DNA of 64,000 bases from assembly GCA_945903645.1 (NCBI GenBank), contig CAMDOM010000007.1, positions 1 through 64,000 of the forward strand, written 5' to 3'. The stretch comes from Chryseobacterium gleum. GTDB taxonomy: Bacteria > Bacteroidota > Bacteroidia > UBA10329. Below, piece after piece: positions 1 through 8,586 of the stretch; the first letter of the stretch is position 1, and the number at the start of each line of letters is the position of its first letter. The translations under genes and the position numbers were made by a program. The notes below the pieces were generated by a model. It saw nothing but the letters and a program-made list of their open reading frames with translations. It was not told where the DNA came from and ran no database searches.

Positions 1-2096
1 GGACAATCGGGTGCTTGTGTCCAGCTTAGTAAATTTTGATTTTGGTCGCAATCTCGTTCAATATTCACTATTTGATTGCAAGGAGGAAACGTATCGATAG
101 GTGTGGCGCAGGCAATTTGCGACCAATTTTCAATCGGGTTAATAAGTCCGTCAGCCGAATAGTGACCTATGCTTTTTATTCGATAGCATCGCTCAACTCC
201 GTTGGCAAGGCCTGTATCGCTGTAAGTTCGTTCGGTTGCAGTGCCGATTAGCGTCAAGCTTAAATCTTGCTCCTCGAAATACACTTCATAGCTATCGTTT
301 ATCCACGGCACCTGCTCATCCCACACAATTTGAACCTGGTTGTCGGTGCCAATAGCGGTAATAAATACGGAAGATGCTGAGTCGCTTTCGCCCACCACAA
401 AAGTGTTAGTTGGCTCATCGTTAAATAGCTCAATTTTGTAGTAAAACTCCAATTCCTTGGTGTTCATCACCGTGTCGAGAAAGATGGTGTCGTTTAAGCC
501 AAACTTGGTTTCCAGTAAGACGTAATCATTAGGATTCGTTACGTCCGAACGATATACACGGTATTCATAAGGGCCTTGAATGAGTAGCGTGTCTAACTCT
601 GTCGGCTTGCTCCACACCACATCCATAGAGCCATTTGTGATGTCAGTATTCCGAACACTTACATTGGTAATTATGGGTAGGTCGCGATTTAGCACGGCAC
701 AAAACTCTTCACTCGCGTAACTTTCGGCTCCATCCACAAAACACGCAATCACCATATAGCAGTATTGAATACCCGAATTTAGATTTTGGTCTAGGAATGT
801 TGTGGAATTGAGTCCAGTGGTTGAGCCGATATACCCATAGCCCGTATAGCCGGGAACTCCAGTTTCGCAAGTGTCAGGGTCGAAACCGTATTCTTCAATT
901 CTACGGTAAACTTTATAACCGATGGCTTCTTGGCATATGCTTGCATCCCAACTTAAGGCAAGCGCATTGACTTGAGGTTCAACGGCTGGATTTTGCGGTG
1001 CAGGAGCCACCACGGTAATAAATGTGGTGTGGTAATCTACAAGAGCCACATCGTTGCTGGGCGGTGTGTCGATTGCCCGAAACGACATGGAGTAGGGTTG
1101 CAACTGCACATTTCCACATTGCGGAATCCATCTAAACGTGCTGTAAGCCGTATCTGTAAAAGATTCTTGAATTGGTTGTGGAAAAGTGGCAGTTGAAATG
1201 CCATTCACTAACGGACCACCAGTTGCAGTGAGTTTCACGCCATCCCCATCTGGATCCCAAGCGCGAACCAAAAACGTCAGTGTGTCTCCTACTTCAACGC
1301 ATATTTCATCGATGGCTCGTACAATTGGTGGTTCGTTTTGGCAAGGCAACACGGTAACTTGCATATCTCTCACTACATAGCCCATCAAAGCATAATCAGA
1401 CGAACCTTCGGGTCTACGCCACTCGTAAATGCGAATGGCAAAATTGAATTCGCCTTGCTGTGTAGGTACTTCCCACACAAGATCGCCTATCACAGCGTTG
1501 ATGGAAATGCCAAAGGGGAATATATAGCCTTGAATATCCTCGCCATCTAATCCTTTGCAAGGAACAAGTTCGTAACTCAAACTATCTCCATCCACATCAA
1601 ACGCGCCCGGATTGTGCTCGTATCGTCTATTTACACACGCATTGTCGATGGGTGGATTGAGCAGGGTAGGAGTGCTGTTTGCTCCAAAAAATGGACTAAT
1701 AGTAAGTGTTGTTTCGATATAGAAAACTACATTAACCGAATTGGGAATGTTGTTTATTCCGCCATTCCTATTGGGGTCTTCCATTGAAAGAATGTAGGTA
1801 GAAGCGCTTGGATAAGAGTGAACGCCTATGTAAACATTTTTCTTAACGCCTACGGCAATGATTTCACCATCTCCACCATTATTTGACCGAAAAACGGTAT
1901 CAATATTTCCATCGCCCCAATCAAGCTCAAGCCACGGCCTATCAGCCGGACTGTCGGGCACACTGTATGTGGTGATGGTAGCTCGGAAGGTGAGTCCACC
2001 TAGAAATTCGTACGTGATTTCGCCAGCTCTATTATGCGTAGCCCATGCCCCAAAGGCAGTAAGCAAAAAGGCGCACGTGAGCAGTAGCGATTTCAT
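1..2096 (-). CDS. Large secreted gliding-motility/T9SS-type surface protein, N-terminal part
   Basis: The frame is open from an ATG at 2096 to the left edge (about 698 codons), so the C-terminus is missing. The protein starts MKSLLLTCAFLLTAFGAWA, a clear signal peptide, followed by THNRAGEITYEFLGG, an opening typical of very large Bacteroidota proteins that end in a gliding-motility-associated C-terminal domain exported by the type IX system. Further on there are repeated Ig/fibronectin-like stretches, for example VQIVWDEQVPWINDSYEVYF near 260-330 and a segment with LLSWTQAPDC at the very edge. Function is inferred: a cell-surface adhesin or sheath-like protein. The C-terminal sorting domain that would confirm this lies outside the window. 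A TACTTTCG box six bases before the ATG could serve as the promoter. I see no sign of damage in the part visible here. Confidence 0.8.
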   Translation of the reverse strand, partial: MKSLLLTCAFLLTAFGAWATHNRAGEITYEFLGGLTFRATITTYSVPDSPADRPWLELDWGDGNIDTVFRSNNGGDGEIIAVGVKKNVYIGVHSYPSASTYILSMEDPNRNGGINNIPNSVNVVFYIETTLTISPFFGANSTPTLLNPPIDNACVNRRYEHNPGAFDVDGDSLSYELVPCKGLDGEDIQGYIFPFGISINAVIGDLVWEVPTQQGEFNFAIRIYEWRRPEGSSDYALMGYVVRDMQVTVLPCQNEPPIVRAIDEICVEVGDTLTFLVRAWDPDGDGVKLTATGGPLVNGISTATFPQPIQESFTDTAYSTFRWIPQCGNVQLQPYSMSFRAIDTPPSNDVALVDYHTTFITVVAPAPQNPAVEPQVNALALSWDASICQEAIGYKVYRRIEEYGFDPDTCETGVPGYTGYGYIGSTTGLNSTTFLDQNLNSGIQYCYMVIACFVDGAESYASEEFCAVLNRDLPIITNVSVRNTDITNGSMDVVWSKPTELDTLLIQGPYEYRVYRSDVTNPNDYVLLETKFGLNDTIFLDTVMNTKELEFYYKIELFNDEPTNTFVVGESDSASSVFITAIGTDNQVQIVWDEQVPWINDSYEVYFEEQDLSLTLIGTATERTYSDTGLANGVERCYRIKSIGHYSADGLINPIENWSQIACATPIDTFPPCNQIVNIERDCDQNQNLLSWTQAPDC

Positions 2097-2101
2097 CACA
2101 A

Positions 2102-2109
2102 CGAAAGTA
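2102..2109 (-). promoter_or_regulatory. Putative -7 box of the left-edge surface protein
   Basis: On the minus strand the sequence TACTTTCG differs at one base from the Bacteroidota -7 consensus TAnnTTTG and ends five bases before the ATG at 2096. If used, the mRNA would have almost no leader. No good -33 TTTG was found at the right distance, so support is modest. Confidence 0.35.
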
Positions 2110-2142
2110 AGACGACCGAAGGGGAAACAGGTTGTGGATGCA

Positions 2143-3267
2143 TCAATATTCAATTACCTGTTCTTCCATTACGCTTGGCAATGTGCGATAGGCGTATTGC
2201 TGTGTACGTAATTGCGGCTCGAATCCTGCTTCGCGAATGGCATTTTGAATGGTTTGCGAAGTAAAGCGATGAGGCGCACCAGCCGCACTTACCACGTTTT
2301 CTTCAATCATTATGGATCCAAAATCATTGGCTCCTGCATGCAAACACATTTGCGCCACTTGCTTACCAACGGTGAGCCACGATGCTTGAATATTATCTAC
2401 GTTGGGCAGCATGATTCGGCAAATGGAAATCATGCGAACGTATTCTTCAGGTGTGCAGGTATTTCGAATTCCTTTCACCCGTTTAAGGAGTGTTCCGTCA
2501 TCTTGAAAGGGCCACGGAATAAACGCGATAAATCCTTTGGCATCAGCAGGTTTTTCGCTTTGCACCTCGCGCAGCCAAACCAAGTGCTCAAATCGTTCTT
2601 CCAATGTTTCAATATGTCCAAACATCATGGTGGCCGATGTGGTCAGGTTTAATTGATGTGCAGCGCGCATCACATCTAACCATTCTTTGCCTGTACATTT
2701 TCCCTTGGAAATTAGTCTCCGCACACGGTCATTCAAAATTTCTGCACCAGCGCCAGGCAGGCTATCTAGACCCGCTTTTTTTAGTGCGGAAAGTACCTCA
2801 GTATGTGTTGAACCTTCCAATTTTGTAATGTGCGCAATCTCTGGCGGGCCAAGGGCGTGCAATTTCAAATTGGGGTAAAGCGATTTCAGTTCACTAAACA
2901 GATTTACGTAGTAGCTCAAGCCAAGGTCTGGATGATGTCCACCCTGCAAAAGCAGTTGTTCGCCACCAAAGCGAAAAGTCTCTTCAATCTTTTTCTTGTA
3001 GGTTTCAATGCTCGTGATGTAGCTTTCGGCATGGCCAGGCACGCGAAAAAAATTGCAAAACTTACAATTGGCAATGCACACGTTGGTGGTATTCACATTC
3101 CGATCAATTATCCAAGTCACTTTTCCATCGTTGCGCTTGGTTTTGCGCAACTCGTTACCTACAAACATGAGGTCGGCCAAGGGCGCATGTTCAAATAGGA
3201 ATTGCCCTTCTTCGGCAGAAAGAAACTCCGCTTTCAGGGCGCGTTCCAACAATAGTTCTGTGTTCAT
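2143..3267 (-). CDS. mqnC: Cyclic dehypoxanthinyl futalosine synthase (radical SAM)
   Basis: This is MqnC, the radical SAM enzyme that cyclises dehypoxanthine futalosine in the futalosine route to menaquinone. The 4Fe-4S motif is CIANCKFC, with cysteines 64, 68 and 71 counted from the ATG at 3267. Family blocks seen downstream are LQGGHHPD, LDSLPGAGAEIL, ATMMFGHIET and FIAFIPWPFQ. The last of these, together with ATMMFGH, fits MqnC better than the related MqnE or CofH. The length of 374 residues is normal. A TTG three codons upstream (3276) is in frame, but the ATG gives the expected N-terminus MNTELLLERA. No other mqn gene is near, as is common because the pathway genes are scattered. The presence of mqnC predicts that this organism makes menaquinone by the futalosine route and not through MenFDHCEB. 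Confidence 0.92.
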   Translation of the reverse strand: MNTELLLERALKAEFLSAEEGQFLFEHAPLADLMFVGNELRKTKRNDGKVTWIIDRNVNTTNVCIANCKFCNFFRVPGHAESYITSIETYKKKIEETFRFGGEQLLLQGGHHPDLGLSYYVNLFSELKSLYPNLKLHALGPPEIAHITKLEGSTHTEVLSALKKAGLDSLPGAGAEILNDRVRRLISKGKCTGKEWLDVMRAAHQLNLTTSATMMFGHIETLEERFEHLVWLREVQSEKPADAKGFIAFIPWPFQDDGTLLKRVKGIRNTCTPEEYVRMISICRIMLPNVDNIQASWLTVGKQVAQMCLHAGANDFGSIMIEENVVSAAGAPHRFTSQTIQNAIREAGFEPQLRTQQYAYRTLPSVMEEQVIEY

Positions 3268-3342
3268 TCCAATCAAATTTCTAAGCTAGGCTACTCTGCA
3301 AAACCTACTAACGCTTTCGCCTCACAAGAGTTCTAAAGTCAC

Positions 3343-3350
3343 TACTTTTG
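3343..3350 (+). promoter_or_regulatory. Putative -7 box upstream of pdxA
   Basis: TACTTTTG matches the Bacteroidota -7 consensus TAnnTTTG exactly and lies 107 bases before pdxA. No clear -33 TTG was seen at 17-23 bases upstream. If used, it would give pdxA a leader of about 100 bases. Confidence 0.35.
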
Positions 3351-3457
3351 ACCGCTCAAATTTAGGCATTGGGCGGCAGGCCTCGGCATAATGTCCAAGC
3401 CTTCGATTTTTGCACGTCTAGCTATCCATTTCACTAGAAAAACACACCAGCATCAGC

Positions 3458-4606
3458 ATGTCTAGAGTTAACGAAAAGATACGAGTTGGTATTTCCTGTG
3501 GAGATTTGAATGGCATTGGCCATGAAGTTATCATCAAGACTTTTTTGGATGTGCGAATGTTGGAAGAGTGCACGCCAATCCTGTATGGTTCGAATAAAGT
3601 GTCAGCTCAACATAGAAAGGCGTTGGGTATTCACGATTTTAGTTTCAACCCGATATTAAAAGCAGAAGAAGCTAATCCAAAGCGAGCTAACGTAGTCAAT
3701 ATTTGGCAAGAAGATTTTGAGGTTGAGCTAGGTAAACCAACACCCGCAAGTGGTGCGTACGCTTTGAAATCGCTCCAAGCTGCTGTTGCCGATTTGAAAG
3801 CCGGAAAAATTGATGTGTTGGTCACTGCGCCCATCGACAAACACAATATCCAAAGTGAGGAGTTTAATTTCCCTGGTCATACCGAGTTTTTAGCCCATTC
3901 TTTTGGAGCGGAAGAACATAGTATGGTGATGGTAAGCGAGCACATGATTGTGACGTTTATGACGGGCCATTTGCCGCTTTCGGAGGTGGGAAAGGCGCTC
4001 ACTTTTGAGTCCATCATTAAGAAAATTCGTTTTCTCGATAGAAATTTTCCAATCGATTTTGCCATCCGCAAACCGCGCATTGCCGTTTTAGGACTCAATC
4101 CTCACAATGGCGATGGAGGTGTAATAGGCAGAGAAGAATTGGAGGTTATTATTCCAGCTATTCGCAAGGCAAAAGAAGATGGCCTTTTGGTGTTTGGTCC
4201 CTTTGCAGGAGATGGTTTTTTTGGTTCAGGTGCACATCGCCAGTTTGATGTTATTCTTGCCATGTATCATGATCAAGGATTGATTCCGTTCAAATCGATG
4301 AACTTTGACCAAGGCGTCAATTTTACAGCGGGTCTGCCCTTCGTGCGAACCTCTCCAGATCACGGCACAGGGTTCGACATTGCAGGCAAAGGCGTTGCAA
4401 GTGAGCAGTCTTTCCGCGATGCTGTTTACACCGCCATAGATATTTTTAACGAACGTAAGCGTTATGCGGAATGCAGCGCCAATCCGTTGCAAGTGCAAGA
4501 AAGGCGGGAAAAAGAAGGCGAAACTAGGCGCGAACCCCGCAGACCTGGCGCTGGAGGAGGCGCTGGACGTGGCCCAAAAAGACCTGCGCCACGGGAAGAG
4601 AATTAA
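3458..4606 (+). CDS. pdxA: 4-hydroxythreonine-4-phosphate dehydrogenase
   Basis: PdxA oxidises 4-phosphohydroxy-L-threonine in the DXP-dependent route to pyridoxal phosphate. The start ISCGDLNGIGHEV, the FPGHTEF metal/substrate region (His141), MTGHLPL, GLNPHNGDGG, MYHDQGLIPFK and RTSPDHGTGFDIAGK are all family blocks. The gene begins the run pdxA-DUF177-rpmF-fabH-accB-accC. The body is normal up to NPLQVQERREKE at about residue 350; the last 30 residues form an Arg/Gly/Pro-rich tail not expected for PdxA. It is encoded by a conspicuously GC-rich stretch (about 4500-4605), unlike the neighbouring DNA. The tail is probably dispensable for catalysis, but a late frameshift that added it cannot be excluded. 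Confidence 0.93.
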   Translation: MSRVNEKIRVGISCGDLNGIGHEVIIKTFLDVRMLEECTPILYGSNKVSAQHRKALGIHDFSFNPILKAEEANPKRANVVNIWQEDFEVELGKPTPASGAYALKSLQAAVADLKAGKIDVLVTAPIDKHNIQSEEFNFPGHTEFLAHSFGAEEHSMVMVSEHMIVTFMTGHLPLSEVGKALTFESIIKKIRFLDRNFPIDFAIRKPRIAVLGLNPHNGDGGVIGREELEVIIPAIRKAKEDGLLVFGPFAGDGFFGSGAHRQFDVILAMYHDQGLIPFKSMNFDQGVNFTAGLPFVRTSPDHGTGFDIAGKGVASEQSFRDAVYTAIDIFNERKRYAECSANPLQVQERREKEGETRREPRRPGAGGGAGRGPKRPAPREEN

Positions 4607-4613
4607 CGTTTTC

Positions 4614-4638
4614 TTGTAACTGGATTTTTTTACATTTG
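4614..4638 (+). promoter_or_regulatory. Putative promoter of the DUF177-rpmF genes
   Basis: TACATTTG at 4631-4638 is an exact TAnnTTTG box, with TTG at 4614-4616 (14-base spacer, a little short) or the TTTT at 4609-4612 as the upstream element. Transcription would start near 4645, giving a leader of about ten bases before the ATG at 4656. Confidence 0.5.
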
Positions 4639-4655
4639 CACCCCTCTTTTTTGAA

Positions 4656-5189
4656 ATGGGAAAGTCGGGCGAATTCGTTGTAAAGTTTTCTGGTCTTGGT
4701 ACCGGAAAGCATCATTTTGAGTTCGAGGCGGATGATAAGTTCTTTGAAAAGTTGGAGAATTCCCTGATTGCTCAGGGTAAGGTTAATGTGAAGATGGAGA
4801 TGGATAAAAAAGCCACTCACCTGGAGTTAAACTTTATACTTAGCGGTGCGGTTGGCGAAGTTTGTGATCGATGTTCCGTTGATTACAGTCAGCCTGTTAG
4901 TGGGGAGTTCAAAATGTTCGTCAAGTTTGGTGACGCATACGAAGAAGCAGATGACGAACTCATCATTATTCCCCGTGGCGACCACGAGCTAGATGTATCG
5001 CAGATGGTGTATGAGTTTATTACACTTAGTCTGCCGCTTAGAAAAGTGCCTTGCGAAGAGCAAAACGACACTTCGATTTGCGATAATGAGGTGCTAAGCA
5101 GAATTTCAGGTGAAGCATTGCCAACAGAAGAAGACAGCACTAATCCATTCAAGGAAATCCTTGGTGGATTAGAAGATAGAATGAATTGA
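4656..5189 (+). CDS. DUF177 (YceD-like) protein
   Basis: A 177-residue member of the DUF177/YceD family, whose genes almost always sit directly before rpmF and are thought to help 23S rRNA processing or ribosome assembly. The family signature is the central VCDRCSVDYSQPVSGEFKMFV (about residues 69-90) followed by an acidic stretch and a region beginning DVSQMVYEFITLSLPL, where the related proteins carry E-x-L/I-LxLP. The next gene, rpmF, starts 35 bases downstream, which is the expected context. Function rests on the family and the gene order; nothing catalytic is visible. Confidence 0.88.
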   Translation: MGKSGEFVVKFSGLGTGKHHFEFEADDKFFEKLENSLIAQGKVNVKMEMDKKATHLELNFILSGAVGEVCDRCSVDYSQPVSGEFKMFVKFGDAYEEADDELIIIPRGDHELDVSQMVYEFITLSLPLRKVPCEEQNDTSICDNEVLSRISGEALPTEEDSTNPFKEILGGLEDRMN

Positions 5190-5224
5190 GTGAATAAACT
5201 ATAGTATTAAATAAGGAAAAGACC

Positions 5225-5410
5225 ATGGCACATCCCAAACGAAAAATCTCGAAAACCCGCAGGGACAAGAGAAGAACGCACGATAAGGCAACTGCACCAG
5301 CCATCGCTGTTTGTCCTACAACTGGAGAACCACATATCTATCACCGTGCCCATTGGTATGAGGGCAAGCTCTATTACAAGGGCAAAGTGGTGATGGAAAA
5401 AGCGGCTTAA
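5225..5410 (+). CDS. rpmF: 50S ribosomal protein L32
   Basis: A 61-residue basic protein starting [17 protein letters not shown], the standard L32 N-terminus, and continuing with [25 protein letters not shown]. Only one cysteine remains where zinc-binding L32 forms have two CxxC pairs, so this is a zinc-independent (C-minus) L32. The sequence AAGGAAAAGACC directly before the ATG offers a purine-rich ribosome-binding site. It follows DUF177 by 35 bases and is followed by a short hairpin at 5421-5437. Confidence 0.97.
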   Translation: MAHPKRKISKTRRDKRRTHDKATAPAIAVCPTTGEPHIYHRAHWYEGKLYYKGKVVMEKAA

Positions 5411-5420
5411 TCGCAAGTTT

Positions 5421-5437
5421 CCCATCTCTGGGTTTTT
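5421..5437 (+). terminator. Possible weak terminator after rpmF
   Basis: CCCA-TCTC-TGGG forms a four-base stem followed by five T residues, ten bases after the rpmF stop. A second small hairpin, AAGGC-TTAC-GCCTT, lies at 5470-5483. Both are short, so termination may be partial. Confidence 0.35.
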
Positions 5438-5537
5438 AACCGCAGAAAACGAAGTGAAATTAAGATGTAAAGGCTTACGCCTTGCATTCTTGGTTAGTGC
5501 TCACGTTTCCTGCGGCTAGCTATTTTAAACACGCTTT

Positions 5538-6539
5538 ATGTCCAAAGTTACAGCAGCTATAACCGGTGTACACGCCTTTGTGCCAGACTATCGGCTTACA
5601 AACAAGGAGCTGGAAAAACTTGTGGACACAACTGACGAGTGGATTCTTACCCGAACGGGCATTTCCGAAAGACGAATTCTGAAAGGAAAAGACCAAGGTA
5701 CTACCCGGATGGCAATTCCAGCTGTAAAAGGATTGCTCGAAAAGACCGGAACTAATCCTGAAGATATTGACTTATTGATTTTTGCTACTGTTACGCCAGA
5801 CATGCAGTTTCCTGCATCAGCCAACATTATAACAGATGAATGTGGTTTGCGCAACGCATTTAGTTTCGATTTAAATGCTGCATGTTCGGGGTTTATTTAT
5901 GCGCTCACCACCGCATCCATGTATATCGAATCAGGCCGCTACAAGAAAGTAGTGGTAGTTGGTGGCGATAAAATGTCGAGCATCATTGACTATACCGACC
6001 GCCAAACCTGTGTGATTTTTGGAGATGCTGCTGGTGCTGTTTTAATGGAACCAAATACAGAAGGCCTTGGAGTATTAGACCATTTGCTTCACACTAAAGG
6101 TTCTGGAGCAGTGCATTTACATCAAAAAGCAGGTGGATCTATGCGCCCAGCTTCCCACGAAACGGTGGATGCCCGCGAGCATTTCGTATATCAAGAAGGA
6201 CAGGCGGTATTTAAGTTTGCAGTTACCAAAATGGCAGAAGTTTCTGAGGAAGTGATGAAACGCAATAACCTAACTGCTGACGATATTGCTTATTTGGTGC
6301 CGCATCAAGCCAATAAGCGAATTATTGATGCCACAGCATCACGTATGGATATTGACGAGAGTAAAGTGATGTTGAACATACAGCGCTATGGCAACACAAC
6401 CAATGGAAGCATACCGCTTTGCCTTTTCGAATGGGAAAATCGATTAAAAAAGGGCGATAATCTCATTCTCAGTGCTTTTGGCGGTGGATTTACGTGGGGA
6501 GCTCTCTATCTGAAATGGGCATATAATTCGAAGGTCTAA
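5538..6539 (+). CDS. fabH: Beta-ketoacyl-ACP synthase III
   Basis: FabH condenses acetyl-CoA with malonyl-ACP to start type II fatty-acid synthesis. The catalytic triad is visible: Cys116 in NAACSGF, His256 in [11 protein letters not shown] and Asn286 in [10 protein letters not shown]. The N-terminal block [15 protein letters not shown] is also diagnostic. The 333-residue length is normal. Gene order places it between rpmF and accB. In many bacteria plsX sits between rpmF and fabH; it is absent here, as in flavobacteria-like gene orders. The triad Asn lies in NTTNGSIP where NTSAASIP is more usual, a conservative change that leaves the Asn itself intact. Confidence 0.95.
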   Translation: MSKVTAAITGVHAFVPDYRLTNKELEKLVDTTDEWILTRTGISERRILKGKDQGTTRMAIPAVKGLLEKTGTNPEDIDLLIFATVTPDMQFPASANIITDECGLRNAFSFDLNAACSGFIYALTTASMYIESGRYKKVVVVGGDKMSSIIDYTDRQTCVIFGDAAGAVLMEPNTEGLGVLDHLLHTKGSGAVHLHQKAGGSMRPASHETVDAREHFVYQEGQAVFKFAVTKMAEVSEEVMKRNNLTADDIAYLVPHQANKRIIDATASRMDIDESKVMLNIQRYGNTTNGSIPLCLFEWENRLKKGDNLILSAFGGGFTWGALYLKWAYNSKV

Positions 6540-6586
6540 AGCATTGCAATTTTTCTACTTTTAGTTCCCCTAAATAAGACGACACA

Positions 6587-7081
6587 ATGGACATCAAAGA
6601 GATTCAGGAACTCATTCGTTTCGTATCGAAATCAGGAGTAAGTGAAGTTGAAATCGAATCAAAAGGATTCAAACTCACCATCAAAACCCCGCCTTACAAA
6701 CGCAACGGAAATGGCACCGAAGTGCAGTATGTGCAAGCCGAAGTGCCTAGTGCAATTCCAGTGCAACCAGTAGTTGTTGCGGCAGCACCTGTTCCTGTTC
6801 AAGCGCCAATTGCAGTAGCCGTAGCGCCTCAATCAAGCAACTACGAAGAAGTCCGCTCTCCAATGATTGGCACGTTTTATCGCTCAACATCACCAGAAAA
6901 ACCACCTATGGTAAGCATAGGCGATGAAATTAAAAAGGGAGATGTGATTTGCATTATCGAAGCAATGAAACTTTTCAATGAGATTGAAGCAGAGGTAAGC
7001 GGCAAGATTGTTAAAGTACTTGCTGACGATTCTACACCTGTAGAATATGACCAACCGTTGTTTCTTATAGAACCACATTAA
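6587..7081 (+). CDS. accB: Biotin carboxyl carrier protein of acetyl-CoA carboxylase
   Basis: AccB carries the biotin that shuttles carboxyl groups during malonyl-CoA formation. The C-terminal biotinyl domain holds the biotinylated Lys128 in IIEAMKLFNEI, and MIGTFYRSTSPEKPP marks the start of that domain. The N-terminal 35 residues (MDIKEIQELIRFVSKSGVSE) are the usual dimer/AccC-binding segment. A linker at 48-82 is rich in Pro, Ala and Val, as is typical. accC follows 41 bases downstream, so the two subunits are made together. The length of 164 residues is normal. Confidence 0.96.
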   Translation: MDIKEIQELIRFVSKSGVSEVEIESKGFKLTIKTPPYKRNGNGTEVQYVQAEVPSAIPVQPVVVAAAPVPVQAPIAVAVAPQSSNYEEVRSPMIGTFYRSTSPEKPPMVSIGDEIKKGDVICIIEAMKLFNEIEAEVSGKIVKVLADDSTPVEYDQPLFLIEPH

Positions 7082-7122
7082 TAGATTGGCGCAGAAGCTA
7101 GTCGTTAAACACGCTCATCATT

Positions 7123-8463
7123 TTGTTTAAAAAGATTCTGATAGCAAATCGCGGAGAAATTGCCTTGCGCATTATCCGTACATGCCGCGAAATGGGCATC
7201 CAAACCGTGGCGGTATACTCTACAGCCGATAAGGAAAGTCTGCACGTTAAGTTTGCCGATGAGGCGGTGTGTATCGGTCCACCAGCAAGCTCAGCCAGTT
7301 ACTTAAGCATCCCAAATATCATATCGGCAGCAGAAATTACTAATGCTGATGCCATTCATCCTGGTTATGGATTCTTGTCCGAGAATGCCAATTTCTCGCG
7401 AATTTGCAAGGAACATGGCATCAAGTTTATTGGTGCATCTCCCGAAATGATAGACGCCATGGGAGACAAGTCCACTGCCAAAGCCACCATGATTGCGGCT
7501 GGAGTTCCCGTTATAGTGGGCTCAAAAGGATTATTGAAAGATTTGGAGGATGCCCGAAAAACAGCTTTGAAGGTGAAATATCCTGTTATGCTTAAAGCAA
7601 CTGCTGGCGGAGGAGGAAAAGGAATGCGCGTGGTGAAAACCGAGGAAGAGCTCGAACCCGCTTGGGATTCAGCGCGAAAGGAGGCAGCGGCATCGTTTGG
7701 CAACGATGGCATGTATATGGAAAAGTTCATTGAAGATCCGCGCCATATAGAAATCCAAATTGTAGGTGATCAATTCGGCAACTACTGCCATTTAAGCGAA
7801 CGGGATTGTTCCATTCAACGCAGGCATCAGAAATTGATGGAGGAAACCCCTTCCCCTTTTATGACCGATGAATTGCGCGACCGCATGGGCGAAGCAGCGT
7901 TAAAAGCAGCTGCATCTGTGCAGTATGAAGGCGCTGGAACAGTAGAATTTTTGGTGGATAAAAACCGCGATTTCTACTTTATGGAAATGAATACGCGTAT
8001 CCAAGTAGAGCATCCAATTACTGAGGAAGTAATTAACTACGACCTCATTTGGGAACAAATAAAAGTGGCTGCTGGAATTCCGATTTCTGGAAAGAACTAT
8101 TTCCCGCAGATGCACGCCATTGAATGCCGGATTAATGCCGAAGACCCCTATAACGATTTCCGTCCATGTCCGGGTAAAATAACGGTGCTTCATGCACCTG
8201 GAGGTCATGGCATTCGGCTCGATTCGCATATTTATGCGGGCTATACTATCCCTCCGTATTACGATTCAATGATTGCCAAGCTTATAACTGTGGCGCAAAG
8301 CAGAGAGGAGGCAATTAACAAAATGAAGCGTGCGTTGGACGAATTTGTAATCGAAGGTGTAAAAACAACTATCCCTTTTCATCGCGCTCTAATGGACAAC
8401 CCAGATTTTGTGTCGGGAAATTATACCACCAAATTCATGGAGTCGTTTGTGCTGAAGAATTAA
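7123..8463 (+). CDS. accC: Biotin carboxylase subunit of acetyl-CoA carboxylase
   Basis: AccC is the ATP-grasp enzyme that carboxylates the biotin on AccB. The N-terminus [24 protein letters not shown] is invariant in the family, and GGGGKGMR (ATP loop), [31 protein letters not shown] and the C-terminal half are all present. The start must be TTG: an in-frame TAG lies 24 bases upstream and no ATG or GTG lies between. A TTG start would lower translation relative to accB, which could suit the excess of AccB over AccC often needed. Length 446 residues is normal. Confidence 0.95.
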   Translation: MFKKILIANRGEIALRIIRTCREMGIQTVAVYSTADKESLHVKFADEAVCIGPPASSASYLSIPNIISAAEITNADAIHPGYGFLSENANFSRICKEHGIKFIGASPEMIDAMGDKSTAKATMIAAGVPVIVGSKGLLKDLEDARKTALKVKYPVMLKATAGGGGKGMRVVKTEEELEPAWDSARKEAAASFGNDGMYMEKFIEDPRHIEIQIVGDQFGNYCHLSERDCSIQRRHQKLMEETPSPFMTDELRDRMGEAALKAAASVQYEGAGTVEFLVDKNRDFYFMEMNTRIQVEHPITEEVINYDLIWEQIKVAAGIPISGKNYFPQMHAIECRINAEDPYNDFRPCPGKITVLHAPGGHGIRLDSHIYAGYTIPPYYDSMIAKLITVAQSREEAINKMKRALDEFVIEGVKTTIPFHRALMDNPDFVSGNYTTKFMESFVLKN

Positions 8464-8485
8464 TTCAATAAGCAGAATTTCAACG

Positions 8486-8501
8486 AAAGCGTTAAGCTTT
8501 T
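8486..8501 (+). terminator. Weak hairpin downstream of accC
   Basis: AAAGC-GTTAA-GCTTT gives a five-base stem followed by one more T, 23 bases after the accC stop. It may mark the end of the lipid-synthesis operon but is weak. Confidence 0.25.
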
Positions 8502-8586
8502 GAGTAATTGACTGAACTTAACTGCCCTGTATGTAGTGTTCTGGTAGGTTGAAGTTTGCGTCACCCTAGATGGCCGTTCTTTGTGC

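Noticed and set aside
4524-4820. Minus-strand 98-codon frame opposite pdxA and the DUF177 gene
   Set aside because: It overlaps two well-supported genes on the other strand and has no family features.
5470-5483. Riboswitch or attenuator before fabH
   Set aside because: Only a five-base stem is visible, with no conserved core of any known riboswitch.
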